Source: Acidobacteriota bacterium (GTDB lineage Bacteria > Acidobacteriota > Terriglobia > Bryobacterales > Bryobacteraceae). From it: a stretch of 49,947 nt of DNA. Shown in pieces: positions 40,077 through 47,980 of this stretch. The position numbers and the translations under genes were made by a program. The notes under the pieces are model-generated. The model worked only from the letters and a program-made list of their open reading frames with translations. It was not told the DNA's origin and did no database searches. The DNA lies in NCBI GenBank assembly GCA_947470805.1, contig CANIVU010000060.1:1-49947 (forward strand). Direction: 5' to 3'. Position 1 is the stretch's first letter. Each line of letters opens with the position of its first letter.

Positions 40077-41309
40077 CTACCAATGCGTCAACGACCCATC
40101 CGGCCGCAAAAACACATTCTTCCGACCCTCCGTCGTAATCTCCGCCAACTGCTTGCACTTCGTCAAATCCACCGTCACGCCCAACCCCGGCCGGTCGTTC
40201 ATCAACGCCTTGCCATTCTTGAAATCCAAGCATTCCGGCAGATGCGGCAGCGGCCGCCCGCCGTAGTTGTACTCCATGATCACCGGCCCCGGGAACGTGC
40301 CCAGACAATTCACCAACGCCGCCGTCGCAATCGGCCCCGTGAAGTGCGGCACAATGCCCACCGCGTGCGTCTCGCAAATCGCCGCGATCTTCATCATCTC
40401 CGTAATCCCGCCCACGTTCGGCAGCGTGGCGCGAATATAGTCGATGTCGTGATTCTCCACCAGCTTGTGGAAGTCGTACCGCTGCCCCCACTCCTCGCCG
40501 TGCGTCAACGGCACCGTCGTCATCTGCCGCAACTTCGGCAGGTCCTGTGCCGCGTGCTCATCGCGCGTCGGATCCTCCACAAAATACGGCTCAAACTCCT
40601 CAATCAACTTACACGCCCGCACGGCGTCCGAGTAGTCAAAACGCTGGTGGAAATCGATACACCAGTCGCCATCCTTCCCCACGCCCTCACGCGCTTCCTT
40701 GCAATCGGCCGCCACCTTCCGCACCCGCTCATGCGTGTTGAAAACAGCGCCAGACTGCGTGTCGCCCGCGCCCATCCGGAACGCCCGATACCCCGCCTCC
40801 ATCGTCGCCCGTGCCCGTTCCCGCAGGCTCAGCCGTTCGTTCGGATTCGTATTCGCCGGCCTCGCCCCGCCCGTGGCGTAACACTCCAAATGGTTCCGCA
40901 CCGCGCCGCCCAACAGCTCATGCACCGGCAGTTTCAGCGCCTTGCCCTTGATGTCCCACAGCGCCAGATCCATCGCCCCCAGCGCGTGAATCTTCTCGCG
41001 CCCCGGCGGGTAGAACCACGCAATATACATCTCCTGCCAGATGGCCTCAATCTTGAACGGATTCTTGCCAATCAGCGTCCCGGCGCACTGCGTCAACGTG
41101 TCCGTCGCGCCCCCTTCGCCAATGCCGGTGATCCCCGCGTCGGTCTCCACCGTCACCACCATGTTGCTCTGGTTGAACAGCGGATTGTAGTTCGGCGGCT
41201 CGTACACCCGCACCCGCGTGATCTTCATCTTCGGCAGGGCGGCTTCGGCGAATTGGCTGCCCGCGAACGTAGCGGCAGCGAGCGATTGGAGGAGTTGACG
41301 GCGTTTCAT
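40077..41309 (-). CDS. Mandelate racemase/muconate lactonizing enzyme family protein, Tat-exported
   Basis: The 410-residue protein starts MKRRQLLQSLAAATFAG, a Tat-type signal with twin arginine at residues 3-4. It has an enolase-superfamily capping domain (residues 30-130) and a barrel with IDFHQRFDYSDA, FVEDPTRDEH and LTHGEEWG as metal-binding Asp/Glu positions. These enzymes abstract an alpha-proton next to a carboxylate to dehydrate sugar acids or racemise. A Tat export signal is unusual for enolase-superfamily sugar-acid dehydratases, which are normally cytosolic. The open frame extends 9 codons further, but the ATG at 41309 puts the signal first. Confidence 0.85.
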   Translation of the reverse strand: MKRRQLLQSLAAATFAGSQFAEAALPKMKITRVRVYEPPNYNPLFNQSNMVVTVETDAGITGIGEGGATDTLTQCAGTLIGKNPFKIEAIWQEMYIAWFYPPGREKIHALGAMDLALWDIKGKALKLPVHELLGGAVRNHLECYATGGARPANTNPNERLSLRERARATMEAGYRAFRMGAGDTQSGAVFNTHERVRKVAADCKEAREGVGKDGDWCIDFHQRFDYSDAVRACKLIEEFEPYFVEDPTRDEHAAQDLPKLRQMTTVPLTHGEEWGQRYDFHKLVENHDIDYIRATLPNVGGITEMMKIAAICETHAVGIVPHFTGPIATAALVNCLGTFPGPVIMEYNYGGRPLPHLPECLDFKNGKALMNDRPGLGVTVDLTKCKQLAEITTEGRKNVFLRPDGSLTHW

Positions 41310-41332
41310 GCGCCCTATCGGTATATCAGATT

Positions 41333-42079
41333 TCAATGCGTCATCGAATACACGATGTAGTTAATCCCCAGCCGGTACGCCAACCCCGTCATCGCCTCCG
41401 GATACTCCGCCAGGTCGGCATGCTCCCACGCGTCCCCCACATCCACGTTGAAATTCACGGCGACAACAACTCGTCCCTTCTCATCCCGAATCCCCTGCCA
41501 ACGCGGCGGATCCAGCGGCCGGCCCATCCCAAACCCGCCACCCCGCCCAATCCCCAAATGCCGCAGACCCGCAATAAAGAACCGCTCATTCACGTCATAG
41601 AGCACATGCCAGATCGGGTCGTTGTTTTCCAAATCCAGAATCGGCTGATTGGGCACCACGAGCTCCATCGTCTGCCGGAAAGCCTCGTATTCATTGGGCC
41701 CGTAGAAATCATCCACCACCAGAAATCCACCCCGCTCCAGATACTGCCGCAGCCGCGTCGTCTCCGCCTCGCTCAAATCCCAATAGCCCACCTGCGTCGC
41801 ATAAACCCAAGGAAAATCGAAGATCCGGTCATCGGTCAGCGGCAGATGATGCCCCTCGCCCGTGTGAATCCGCGTCAGCCGCTCAATGCCTTGCTTGAAA
41901 TGCATCTCCGCTTCCGGCCAATCCTGCCGCCACCACCCGCGCCCGAACCCCCGCCGCGTGCCCCCGCGGTCCCGATACTCCATCCGCAGAAATCGAAACT
42001 CCGTGCGCGCCTCTTCCCGCGGCCCCTGCGGCCACAGCAATAGCGACGACAACGCCAACACGCGCCATGCCCGAAGCAT
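41333..42079 (-). CDS. DUF4159 protein A, exported
   Basis: The 248-residue protein has a signal segment (MLRAWRVLALSSLLLW) and a DUF4159 domain: LPLTDDRIFDFPWVYATQVG, the RQYLERGGFLVVDDFYG motif and the ending LGINYIVYSMTH. DUF4159 has a class I amidotransferase-like fold but lacks an obvious nucleophile and has no known activity; it is often found with MoxR/DUF58 membrane systems, none of which is visible here. It is a paralogue of the protein at 45263-46066. A perfect TATAAT lies 6 bases before the ATG at 42079. Confidence 0.88.
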   Translation of the reverse strand: MLRAWRVLALSSLLLWPQGPREEARTEFRFLRMEYRDRGGTRRGFGRGWWRQDWPEAEMHFKQGIERLTRIHTGEGHHLPLTDDRIFDFPWVYATQVGYWDLSEAETTRLRQYLERGGFLVVDDFYGPNEYEAFRQTMELVVPNQPILDLENNDPIWHVLYDVNERFFIAGLRHLGIGRGGGFGMGRPLDPPRWQGIRDEKGRVVVAVNFNVDVGDAWEHADLAEYPEAMTGLAYRLGINYIVYSMTH

Positions 42080-42085
42080 CGCCCC

Positions 42086-42091
42086 ATTATA
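42086..42091 (-). promoter_or_regulatory. -10 box (TATAAT) of DUF4159 gene A, leaderless
   Basis: A perfect TATAAT on the minus strand ends 6 bases before the ATG at 42079. The -10 box of the divergent sulfatase gene (42098-42103) starts only 6 bases away. Confidence 0.7.
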
Positions 42092-42097
42092 GGGACG

Positions 42098-42103
42098 TAC
42101 AAT
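42098..42103 (+). promoter_or_regulatory. -10 box (TACAAT) of the sulfatase gene, leaderless
   Basis: TACAAT (5 of 6 to consensus) ends 7 bases before ATG 42111. Confidence 0.65.
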
Positions 42104-42110
42104 ACAACCC

Positions 42111-43466
42111 ATGCATCGCCGGCAATTCCTGAGCCTCGCCGCGGCCGCCGTCGCGCCCCCCGCCCGGCCCAACATCGTCTTCATCCTCGTCGACGATCTC
42201 CGCTTCGACGAACTCGGCTGCACCGGCCACCCCTTCGCCCAAACCCCCAATGCCGACCGCCTCGCCCGCGAAGGCGCCCGCTTCGAAAACGCCTTCGTCG
42301 CCACGCCCCTCTGCTCCCCCAGCCGCGCGACATTCCTAACCGGTCAATATCCGTTTCAACACGGAATTACCGACAATACCGACCGCTCCCGCCACAGCCA
42401 CACCCTGAAAACCTGGCCCCGCCTCCTTCACGACAACGGCTACGCCACCGCCTTCCTCGGCAAATGGCACATGGGCGTCGATGACTCTCCCCGCCCCGGC
42501 TTCGACCATTGGGTATCCTTCCCCGGCCAAGGCGAATCCTTCGACCCTCCCCTCAACATCAACGGAAAACCCATCCAAACCAAAGGCTACATCACCGATA
42601 TCCTCACCGATCACGCCGTCGAATTCATCAACCAAAAACGCGAAAAGCCCTTCTGCCTCTACCTCTCCCACAAAGCCATCCACCCCAACATCACCCAGGG
42701 CGCCGACGGCAAAGTCTCCCGCTTCGAAGAGGCCGACGACTTCAAAGTCGCCCCGCGCCACCGGGACCTCTACGCCGGCCGAACCCCACCCCGCCGCGGC
42801 AACTACAAAGTCCTCCCAACAGATAAGCCGGCCCTCCTCCAAACCATCGAAGGCGTCCCGCCCCTCTCCCCGGACACCGCCACCGATGACGCCATGATCC
42901 TCAACCGCATGCGCATGACCAAGGCCATCGACGAAGGTCTCGGCCGCGTGATTGAAACCCTCGAACGCACCGGCCAACTTGCCAACACCGCCATCGTCTT
43001 CACCAGCGACCACGGCTACTTTTACGGCGAACACTGCCTCAGCCGCGAACGGCGCCTGCCCTACGAAGAAGCCATCCGCATCCCGCTCCTCGTCCGCTAC
43101 CCGCGCGTCTACCGCCCGCAAACAAAAATCCGCGCGCTCACGTCCTCCGTCGACATCTTCTCCCTGTGCCTGCAGTGGGCCGGTGTCCCCGCCCCGCCCA
43201 TCCCCAAACGCGACGCCGTCTACATCGAATACTTCTCCGACACCGTCTTCCCGCGCATCCGCAAAATGGGCTATCAAGCCGTCCGCACCGATCGCTGGAA
43301 ACTCATCCGCTACCGCGATCAGCAAGGCGCCGACGAACTCTACGACCTCCGCACGGACCCCTTTGAACTCCGCAACCGTATCAACGATCCCACCGCGCCC
43401 AAAGCGAAACTCGAAGCGCTGCTAACCACTATTCCGGGTCCACCGCAAACGCCTTCTCCCCATTGA
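42111..43466 (+). CDS. Type I sulfatase (formylglycine-dependent), Tat-exported
   Basis: The 451-residue protein has a twin-arginine start (MHRRQFLSLAAAA), the metal Asp pair at 28-29 (ILVDDLR), the sulfatase signature CSPSR at 68-72 whose Cys must be converted to formylglycine, GKWHMG, and the C-terminal TSDHGYFYGEH. It should remove sulfate from a carbohydrate or other ester in the periplasm. Formylglycine-generating enzyme is not in the window. Its last 38 bases overlap the converging minus-strand gene. C-rich coding sequence fits the right-hand side of the skew flip. Confidence 0.93.
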   Translation: MHRRQFLSLAAAAVAPPARPNIVFILVDDLRFDELGCTGHPFAQTPNADRLAREGARFENAFVATPLCSPSRATFLTGQYPFQHGITDNTDRSRHSHTLKTWPRLLHDNGYATAFLGKWHMGVDDSPRPGFDHWVSFPGQGESFDPPLNINGKPIQTKGYITDILTDHAVEFINQKREKPFCLYLSHKAIHPNITQGADGKVSRFEEADDFKVAPRHRDLYAGRTPPRRGNYKVLPTDKPALLQTIEGVPPLSPDTATDDAMILNRMRMTKAIDEGLGRVIETLERTGQLANTAIVFTSDHGYFYGEHCLSRERRLPYEEAIRIPLLVRYPRVYRPQTKIRALTSSVDIFSLCLQWAGVPAPPIPKRDAVYIEYFSDTVFPRIRKMGYQAVRTDRWKLIRYRDQQGADELYDLRTDPFELRNRINDPTAPKAKLEALLTTIPGPPQTPSPH

Positions 43467-44256
43467 GATACCAGTTCCGCGCGTCCTGCGTAATCCGGTA
43501 CTGCCGCGTCTCCCCGTTCGTCAACTGCACCAGCAGAAACACGTTCCCATTCGCCTCGCTGATCCGCCAACGCCCCTGCACACCGTTGCCACCCGTGCTG
43601 CTCGCGCTCGCTCCAGGAACGTCAATCGACACCATGCTGTTGCTCCGGAACCAGTAGCTCCCATCGGCGTTCAGCATATGGCGCTTATCGCTGCTCATTC
43701 CCGAATAGGCGTGAAACTGCCGGATCATCTTCCCCTGCAGCTTGCGCGTCCACTGATCCGCCAGCGCGCTAGAATTACCAGCCGGCGCCGCAACCCGCAT
43801 CGTCGCCAGCATCTGCCGCAACTCCCCGTCGCGCGCCGCCACCCGGTTCGCCATGCCGTACGCCACAATCACCTCCGCCCGCGTCCCCACCGGAACGAAG
43901 TAGATCTTCAACCCCGCCACCGCCCGCGTCCGCGGCTCCACAATCTCCCAGTAATAAGCAGCCCCATTGCCAATCGCCTCCCGCTCCCCGGCGCGCCGGA
44001 TCTGCCCGCCGTTCTGCAGAAACGTCTGGCTCAACTCCCGCACGGTCTTCGCCTCTTCCGCCGCGCTGTAGCCGTCCTGCAGCGCCGCGATGTAGACCTC
44101 TTCATTGGCCACCGCGCCCGCCGGAATCAGCAGCACGCCACTGTCGTTGTCCTGCGCGCGCCATCCGGCAGCGGGCTCAATCGAAAAGCCCTTCGGATGC
44201 ACATGCGCCGAAGCCGTCAACACCACACCGGAAAGGAGCAAAAGGAGTTTTCTCAT
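43429..44256 (-). CDS. Hypothetical exported protein
   Basis: The 275-residue protein has a signal peptide (MRKLLLLLSGVVLTASA). The first half has strands and a helix around VRELSQTFLQNGGQIRRAGER and the motif AAYYWEIVEPRTRAVAGLKIYFVP. The second half (TGGNGVQGRWRISEANGNVFLLVQLTNGETRQYRI) looks like a small beta domain found in secreted proteins. No family name is clear. GGTGAG lies 5 bases before the ATG at 44256. It overlaps the sulfatase gene tail to tail. Confidence 0.65.
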   Translation of the reverse strand: MRKLLLLLSGVVLTASAHVHPKGFSIEPAAGWRAQDNDSGVLLIPAGAVANEEVYIAALQDGYSAAEEAKTVRELSQTFLQNGGQIRRAGEREAIGNGAAYYWEIVEPRTRAVAGLKIYFVPVGTRAEVIVAYGMANRVAARDGELRQMLATMRVAAPAGNSSALADQWTRKLQGKMIRQFHAYSGMSSDKRHMLNADGSYWFRSNSMVSIDVPGASASSTGGNGVQGRWRISEANGNVFLLVQLTNGETRQYRITQDARNWYLNGEKAFAVDPE

Positions 44257-44292
44257 AACACTCACCAACGCGCACGCCGGTGGAATTCCCCA

Positions 44293-45249
44293 TCAAAACG
44301 TAGCAATCGGGTTCAATGGCGATCCCGTTCCGCCCTTCACCGAAATCGGCGCCGCCGACAGCATGAACTCCCACCGCTTCCTCGAAACCGCCGCCGTGCT
44401 CACCGCCTCCAAATCACAGTTGTCAAAAAGCGGCGTCCCCATCGCCACCAGCAGCAGTTGATGCATCGGCTGCCGCACGCCCTCCACCCGCGACGGCATC
44501 ACGTCCGTGCCCGCATCACTCCCCACCATCGCCACATCCCGCTTCCGCAGCCAAGCCGCGCACGACGCATGCAACCCGGCCGACCGCAATCCCACGTTCC
44601 ACGGCCCCGCCACCGCCCTCCGCGCCCACCGCCCCGTCCTCACAAACACCACATCCCCGGCCCCCACCCGCACCCCCGCCCTCTTCTCCCACGCGTCCAA
44701 ATCGGCCGGATAAATCGCCGTCCCCGGCTCCAAATACGGCAGCCCCTTCAACACCGGAAAATCCAACAAAATCCCCCGCGTCAAAATGCCGCTCTTAAAC
44801 GCGTTGATCGCCAACTTCTTCGCGCCCTCCGCCCCCACCTCCTCCTGCGAAAACCCGTTGTACATCTTGCCCTCGAAGAACATGTGGCACAGCGAATCCA
44901 TGTGCGTGTGCGCCACCCCGTGATACAGCACCGAATAGGTGTCCACCGAAAACTGACCACCCGCCGGGTTCAGCCCCGTGTTGTTCATCTCCTGCGTAAA
45001 CGGCCGCTGATTGTCCTCCGCCTTCTCCTTCTCCGTGTCGCGCGACAGGGAAACGGACACACCCTCCCTCACCAGCCCCACGGCCTGCTTCCGCTTCGCC
45101 GCCGTGATCAGATTCACCGTCCCCATCTGATCGTCCTTGCCCCACCGCCCCCAGTTGGAAAGCTCCTTCATCCACCGGTCCACGGTGGCCTTGTCCACCT
45201 TTTCCTGAGCCAGCAAGGGAAGCGAAAGGAACAACGAGCGGCGCGTCAT
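44293..45249 (-). CDS. Cyclase family (kynurenine formamidase-like) metal hydrolase
   Basis: The 318-residue protein has the cyclase motif HGVAHTHMDSLCHMF near residue 115, equivalent to HxGTHxDxPxHF, whose His and Asp bind metal. Family members hydrolyse formyl-kynurenine, cyclic amides or lactone-like esters. The N-terminus (MTRRSLFLSLPLLA) may be a cleavable signal. A TAAGCT box 6 bases upstream fits the leaderless pattern. The length is above typical formamidases (about 210), as in the longer plant- and fungal-type branch. Confidence 0.85.
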   Translation of the reverse strand: MTRRSLFLSLPLLAQEKVDKATVDRWMKELSNWGRWGKDDQMGTVNLITAAKRKQAVGLVREGVSVSLSRDTEKEKAEDNQRPFTQEMNNTGLNPAGGQFSVDTYSVLYHGVAHTHMDSLCHMFFEGKMYNGFSQEEVGAEGAKKLAINAFKSGILTRGILLDFPVLKGLPYLEPGTAIYPADLDAWEKRAGVRVGAGDVVFVRTGRWARRAVAGPWNVGLRSAGLHASCAAWLRKRDVAMVGSDAGTDVMPSRVEGVRQPMHQLLLVAMGTPLFDNCDLEAVSTAAVSRKRWEFMLSAAPISVKGGTGSPLNPIATF

Positions 45250-45255
45250 CCCAAT

Positions 45256-45261
45256 AGCTTA
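45256..45261 (-). promoter_or_regulatory. -10-like box (TAAGCT) of the cyclase gene
   Basis: On the minus strand TAAGCT ends 6 bases before the ATG at 45249. Confidence 0.35.
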
Positions 45262-45262
45262 C

Positions 45263-46066
45263 TTAATGCGTCATCGAATAAACGATGTAGTTAATCCCCA
45301 GCCGAAAAGCCATGGACGCGTACTTCTCCGGATACTCCGGCAAGTCCGCCCACTCCCACGCGTCCCCCAAATCCATGTTGAAGAAGATGCCGACGATCAC
45401 CCGCCCCTTGTCGTCCAAAATCCCCCGGAAATGCGGCTCAATCCCGCCCCGCTCAATCTGGTCCCCATGCACCACGTTCAACCCCGGCGGCCGGTACCGC
45501 TCGGTCAGGTCAAACACGGTGTGAAAAATCGCATCCCCGTCCTGCAACTCCACCGCCTGGCACTCCGGGTAGATCTGCCGCATGCCCACCATGAAGCTCT
45601 CCCACTCCCGCTCGTTATGAAAATCATCGACCACAAAAAATCCACCCCGGTCGAAATACTTCCGCAACCGCGCCGCCTGCGTATCGTTCAGCCGCCAATC
45701 CCCAATCCCCACCGCGTACAGCCACGGCCAGTTGTAAATTTCGTCGCTGTCGATATCGATAATCTGCTCCACCGACCGCGCATGGATCCGAGTCAGCCGC
45801 CTCACTCCCGCCAGAAACTGCCGATCCGATTTGTTCGCGTCAATTCCCCACCGCGACCGCGAACGAAATCCCGACCGGTCCCGATCCGACCGGTACCGCA
45901 GCCGCGCAAACGCAAATTCCGTCTCTTCCCACGCATCCGGCGGGTCCTCGGCCGGGTCCTGCATCTCGCGTTCATACATGGCCCAGCGACGCTCGGGCCG
46001 CCCCGGCTGTGCCGAGAGCAGCAACACCGCCAACACGCCAACGGCGACGCCACGATACATCTGCAT
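45263..46066 (-). CDS. DUF4159 protein B, exported
   Basis: The 267-residue protein has a signal peptide (MQMYRGVAVGVLAVLLLSA) and a DUF4159 domain with IYNWPWLYAVGIGDWRLND, RKYFDRGGFFVVDDFHN and the ending LGINYIVYSMTH. It is a clear paralogue of protein A (41333-42079), with the identical last 12 residues. Between the signal and the domain it has an extra acidic/basic stretch. Enzyme activity is unknown. A TACAAT box lies 8 bases before the ATG. Confidence 0.88.
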   Translation of the reverse strand: MQMYRGVAVGVLAVLLLSAQPGRPERRWAMYEREMQDPAEDPPDAWEETEFAFARLRYRSDRDRSGFRSRSRWGIDANKSDRQFLAGVRRLTRIHARSVEQIIDIDSDEIYNWPWLYAVGIGDWRLNDTQAARLRKYFDRGGFFVVDDFHNEREWESFMVGMRQIYPECQAVELQDGDAIFHTVFDLTERYRPPGLNVVHGDQIERGGIEPHFRGILDDKGRVIVGIFFNMDLGDAWEWADLPEYPEKYASMAFRLGINYIVYSMTH

Positions 46067-46074
46067 CGTTCTTG

Positions 46075-46080
46075 ATTGTA
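46075..46080 (-). promoter_or_regulatory. -10 box (TACAAT) of DUF4159 gene B, leaderless
   Basis: On the minus strand TACAAT (5 of 6 to consensus) ends 8 bases before the ATG at 46066. Confidence 0.6.
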
Positions 46081-46101
46081 CGCGCGCGCGACCGGTCGCG
46101 A

Positions 46102-46107
46102 TAAACT
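46102..46107 (+). promoter_or_regulatory. -10 box (TAAACT) of the cyclophilin-fusion gene
   Basis: TAAACT ends 7 bases before ATG 46115; AAAGGA also lies between. A leaderless or very short leader transcript is likely. Confidence 0.5.
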
Positions 46108-46114
46108 AAAAGGA

Positions 46115-47479
46115 ATGCGCACTCGCCTGTTGGGTATCTCGCTCTTCTTTTCGCTTCTGCTATCCGTACAGGCGCAGGATCCGACGATCCGAATGAAGAC
46201 GACGCTCGGCGACATCGACGTCACGCTTCTCCAAAGCGTCGCGCCAAACACGGTCAATAACTTCCTGAAGTACATGAACCGCGGCGCGTTCAACAACACG
46301 ATGTTCCATCGTTCCGTCCGCGGCTTCATCATTCAAACGGGCGGCTGGACGTACAACTCCCAGTTCACCAAGATCCCCGCCGACGCCCCCGTCCGCAATG
46401 AATACCAAATCTCCAACACCCGTGGCACCCTCGCCATGGCCAAGCTCGACGGCAATCCCAACAGCGCCACCACCGAATTCTTCTTCAACCTCGCCGACAA
46501 CTCCGCCAACCTAAACAACCAGAATGGCGGCTTCACCGTCTTCGGCAAAGTGGCCAACGACGCCAGCCTCAAGGTCATGGACGCCATCGCCAATCAGCCC
46601 ATCATCAACTTCGGCCAGTTCACCGAACTCCCCGCCTATAACTACCGCGGTGGCACCGTCCAGGCCGGCAACATTATTCTCATCTCCTCGATGACCCCGC
46701 TCGAACCGCTCCCCGTCCCCTCCATCACGCCCAACGGCGTGCAGGTCGCCGCGTCCTTCGGCGGCGGCACCAAGGGCGCTCCGGGTAGCTACCTCGAAAT
46801 CTACGGCACCAATCTCGCCGGCACCAGTCGCGGCTGGACCGACGCCGATTTCAGCGGCTCCGTCGCCCCCATCACTCTCGAAAACGTGCAGGCCACCGTC
46901 GGCGGCGTCCGCGCCTTCGTCAACTACGTCAGCCCCAACCAGATCAACATCCAGATCCCCGAGGGCGTCCCTTCCGGTGACTCCGTCCCCGTCGTCATCG
47001 CCTATATCGGTGCCTCCACGGCGGCCACCAATATCGCCATTCGCGAATTCAACGGCGGCCTCCTCGCGCCTCCCTCCTTCAAGGTCGGCGACACCCAGTA
47101 CGTAGCCGCGCTCCACTCCGCCACCGGCAAATTCGTCAGCGGCGGCAACATCCCCAACGTGGATAACGACCCCGCCGTCCGCGGCGAAATCCTCCTCTTC
47201 TACGGCCTCGGCTTCGGACCCATCACGCCCAACTTCCCCCCGCTCGGCGGCCGCAAGGCCACCGGCCAGACCGCGCTTACCAACCCGGTCACCGTCAAGT
47301 TTGGCGACGCCGACGCCAAGGTGCTCTACCAGGGCCTCGCCCCCGGCTTCATCGGCCTCTACCAGTTCAACGTTGAAGTGCCGTCCAACGCGCCCACCGG
47401 CGACCAACCGCTGACCTTCATCCAGGGCGGCGAACCCATCGCCCAGAAGCTCACCATCAACATCAAAGCGGCCCAGTAA
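46115..47479 (+). CDS. Secreted cyclophilin-type prolyl isomerase fused to a Solibacter TIGR03437-like domain
   Basis: The 454-residue protein has a signal peptide (MRTRLLGISLFFSLLLSVQA), a cyclophilin domain at about 24-190 with MFHRSVRGFIIQTGG and NSATTEFFFNLADN, and a C-terminal domain from about 215 that has the Solibacter exported-protein pattern (VNYVSPNQINIQIPEGVPSG, then RGEILLFYGLGFGPITP, then LAPGFIGLYQFNVEVPSNAP). The cyclophilin His/Arg/Phe catalytic-type residues (FHR, GFIIQ) are present. It should catalyse prolyl cis-trans isomerisation outside the cell or in the periplasm. Its last 135 bases are duplicated downstream at 47653-47787. A strong terminator follows. Confidence 0.9.
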   Translation: MRTRLLGISLFFSLLLSVQAQDPTIRMKTTLGDIDVTLLQSVAPNTVNNFLKYMNRGAFNNTMFHRSVRGFIIQTGGWTYNSQFTKIPADAPVRNEYQISNTRGTLAMAKLDGNPNSATTEFFFNLADNSANLNNQNGGFTVFGKVANDASLKVMDAIANQPIINFGQFTELPAYNYRGGTVQAGNIILISSMTPLEPLPVPSITPNGVQVAASFGGGTKGAPGSYLEIYGTNLAGTSRGWTDADFSGSVAPITLENVQATVGGVRAFVNYVSPNQINIQIPEGVPSGDSVPVVIAYIGASTAATNIAIREFNGGLLAPPSFKVGDTQYVAALHSATGKFVSGGNIPNVDNDPAVRGEILLFYGLGFGPITPNFPPLGGRKATGQTALTNPVTVKFGDADAKVLYQGLAPGFIGLYQFNVEVPSNAPTGDQPLTFIQGGEPIAQKLTINIKAAQ

Positions 47480-47496
47480 CCCCGGTCGCAATCAAC

Positions 47497-47529
47497 AAAA
47501 AAGTGGGCCCCTTAAAGGCCCGCTTTTTT
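47497..47529 (+). terminator. Bidirectional terminator after the cyclophilin fusion
   Basis: AAAAAAG at 47497-47503 and CTTTTTT at 47523-47529 flank a GGGCC/GGCCC stem around a short loop. It gives a T-run on both strands and sits 18 bases after the stop. Confidence 0.88.
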
Positions 47530-47537
47530 GTTTCCCC

Positions 47538-47557
47538 AAAACCGTGTCACACACGAT
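47538..47557. repeat. 20-bp palindromic repeat, copy 1
   Basis: AAACCGTGTCACACACGATT. Its core is an exact inverted repeat CGTGT-CAC-ACACG. The second copy begins 79 bases on. Confidence 0.9.
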
Positions 47558-47616
47558 TTCGAGTCGAGCCTACCCTTCCAGTAAAATCAACGGCTTACGC
47601 CAGCCCCTCCCCCAGG

Positions 47617-47636
47617 AAACCGTGTCACACACGATT
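47617..47636. repeat. 20-bp palindromic repeat, copy 2
   Basis: Identical to copy 1 (AAACCGTGTCACACACGATT). It ends 16 bases before the duplicated gene tail. Confidence 0.9.
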
Positions 47637-47652
47637 AATTGGTAAACTCCGC

Positions 47653-47787
47653 GCCCCCGGCTTCATCGGCCTCTACCAGTTCAACATCGAAGTGCCGTCC
47701 AACGCGCCCACCGGCGACCAACCGCTGACCTTCATCCAGGGCGGCGAACCCATCGCGCAGAAGCTCACCATCCGCTTCAAAGCGGCC
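47653..47787 (+). pseudogene. Duplicated 3' tail of the cyclophilin-fusion gene
   Basis: These 135 bases match 47339-47473 at a fixed offset of 314, with only a few differences (for example GTT to ATC in NVEVP, giving NIEVP, and the end NIKAA becoming RFKAA). It encodes APGFIGLYQFNIEVPSNAP without start, signal or upstream domain. The reading frame runs on past the copied part to 47955, but that extension is not a recognisable protein. Confidence 0.85.
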
Positions 47788-47953
47788 GGTAACTCGAACA
47801 GTTCCACGGTTCGCCGCTTTCGTCTCCCCACGCAGCGCACCACCCACGCGGACACCCGCGGGCCGCAGCGCGAAGCGCGCAGGCCGGGTGTCCCCAGGCG
47901 CCATACTGGCCCGCAAACCACAGCGAACAACGAGAGCGCCCGCCCTCACCAAT

Positions 47954-47980
47954 AAAAAAGCGGGCCTCGAAAAGGCCCGC
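47954..47980 (-). terminator. Rho-independent terminator of the sigma operon
   Basis: On the minus strand GCGGGCC pairs with GGCCCGC and is followed by TTTTTT, just after the DUF3106 stop at 47984. Confidence 0.88.

Noticed and set aside
47503-47955. 150-codon open frame downstream of the cyclophilin fusion
   Set aside because: It begins inside the terminator, and only the duplicated 135-bp tail resembles a protein; the rest is compositionally random.
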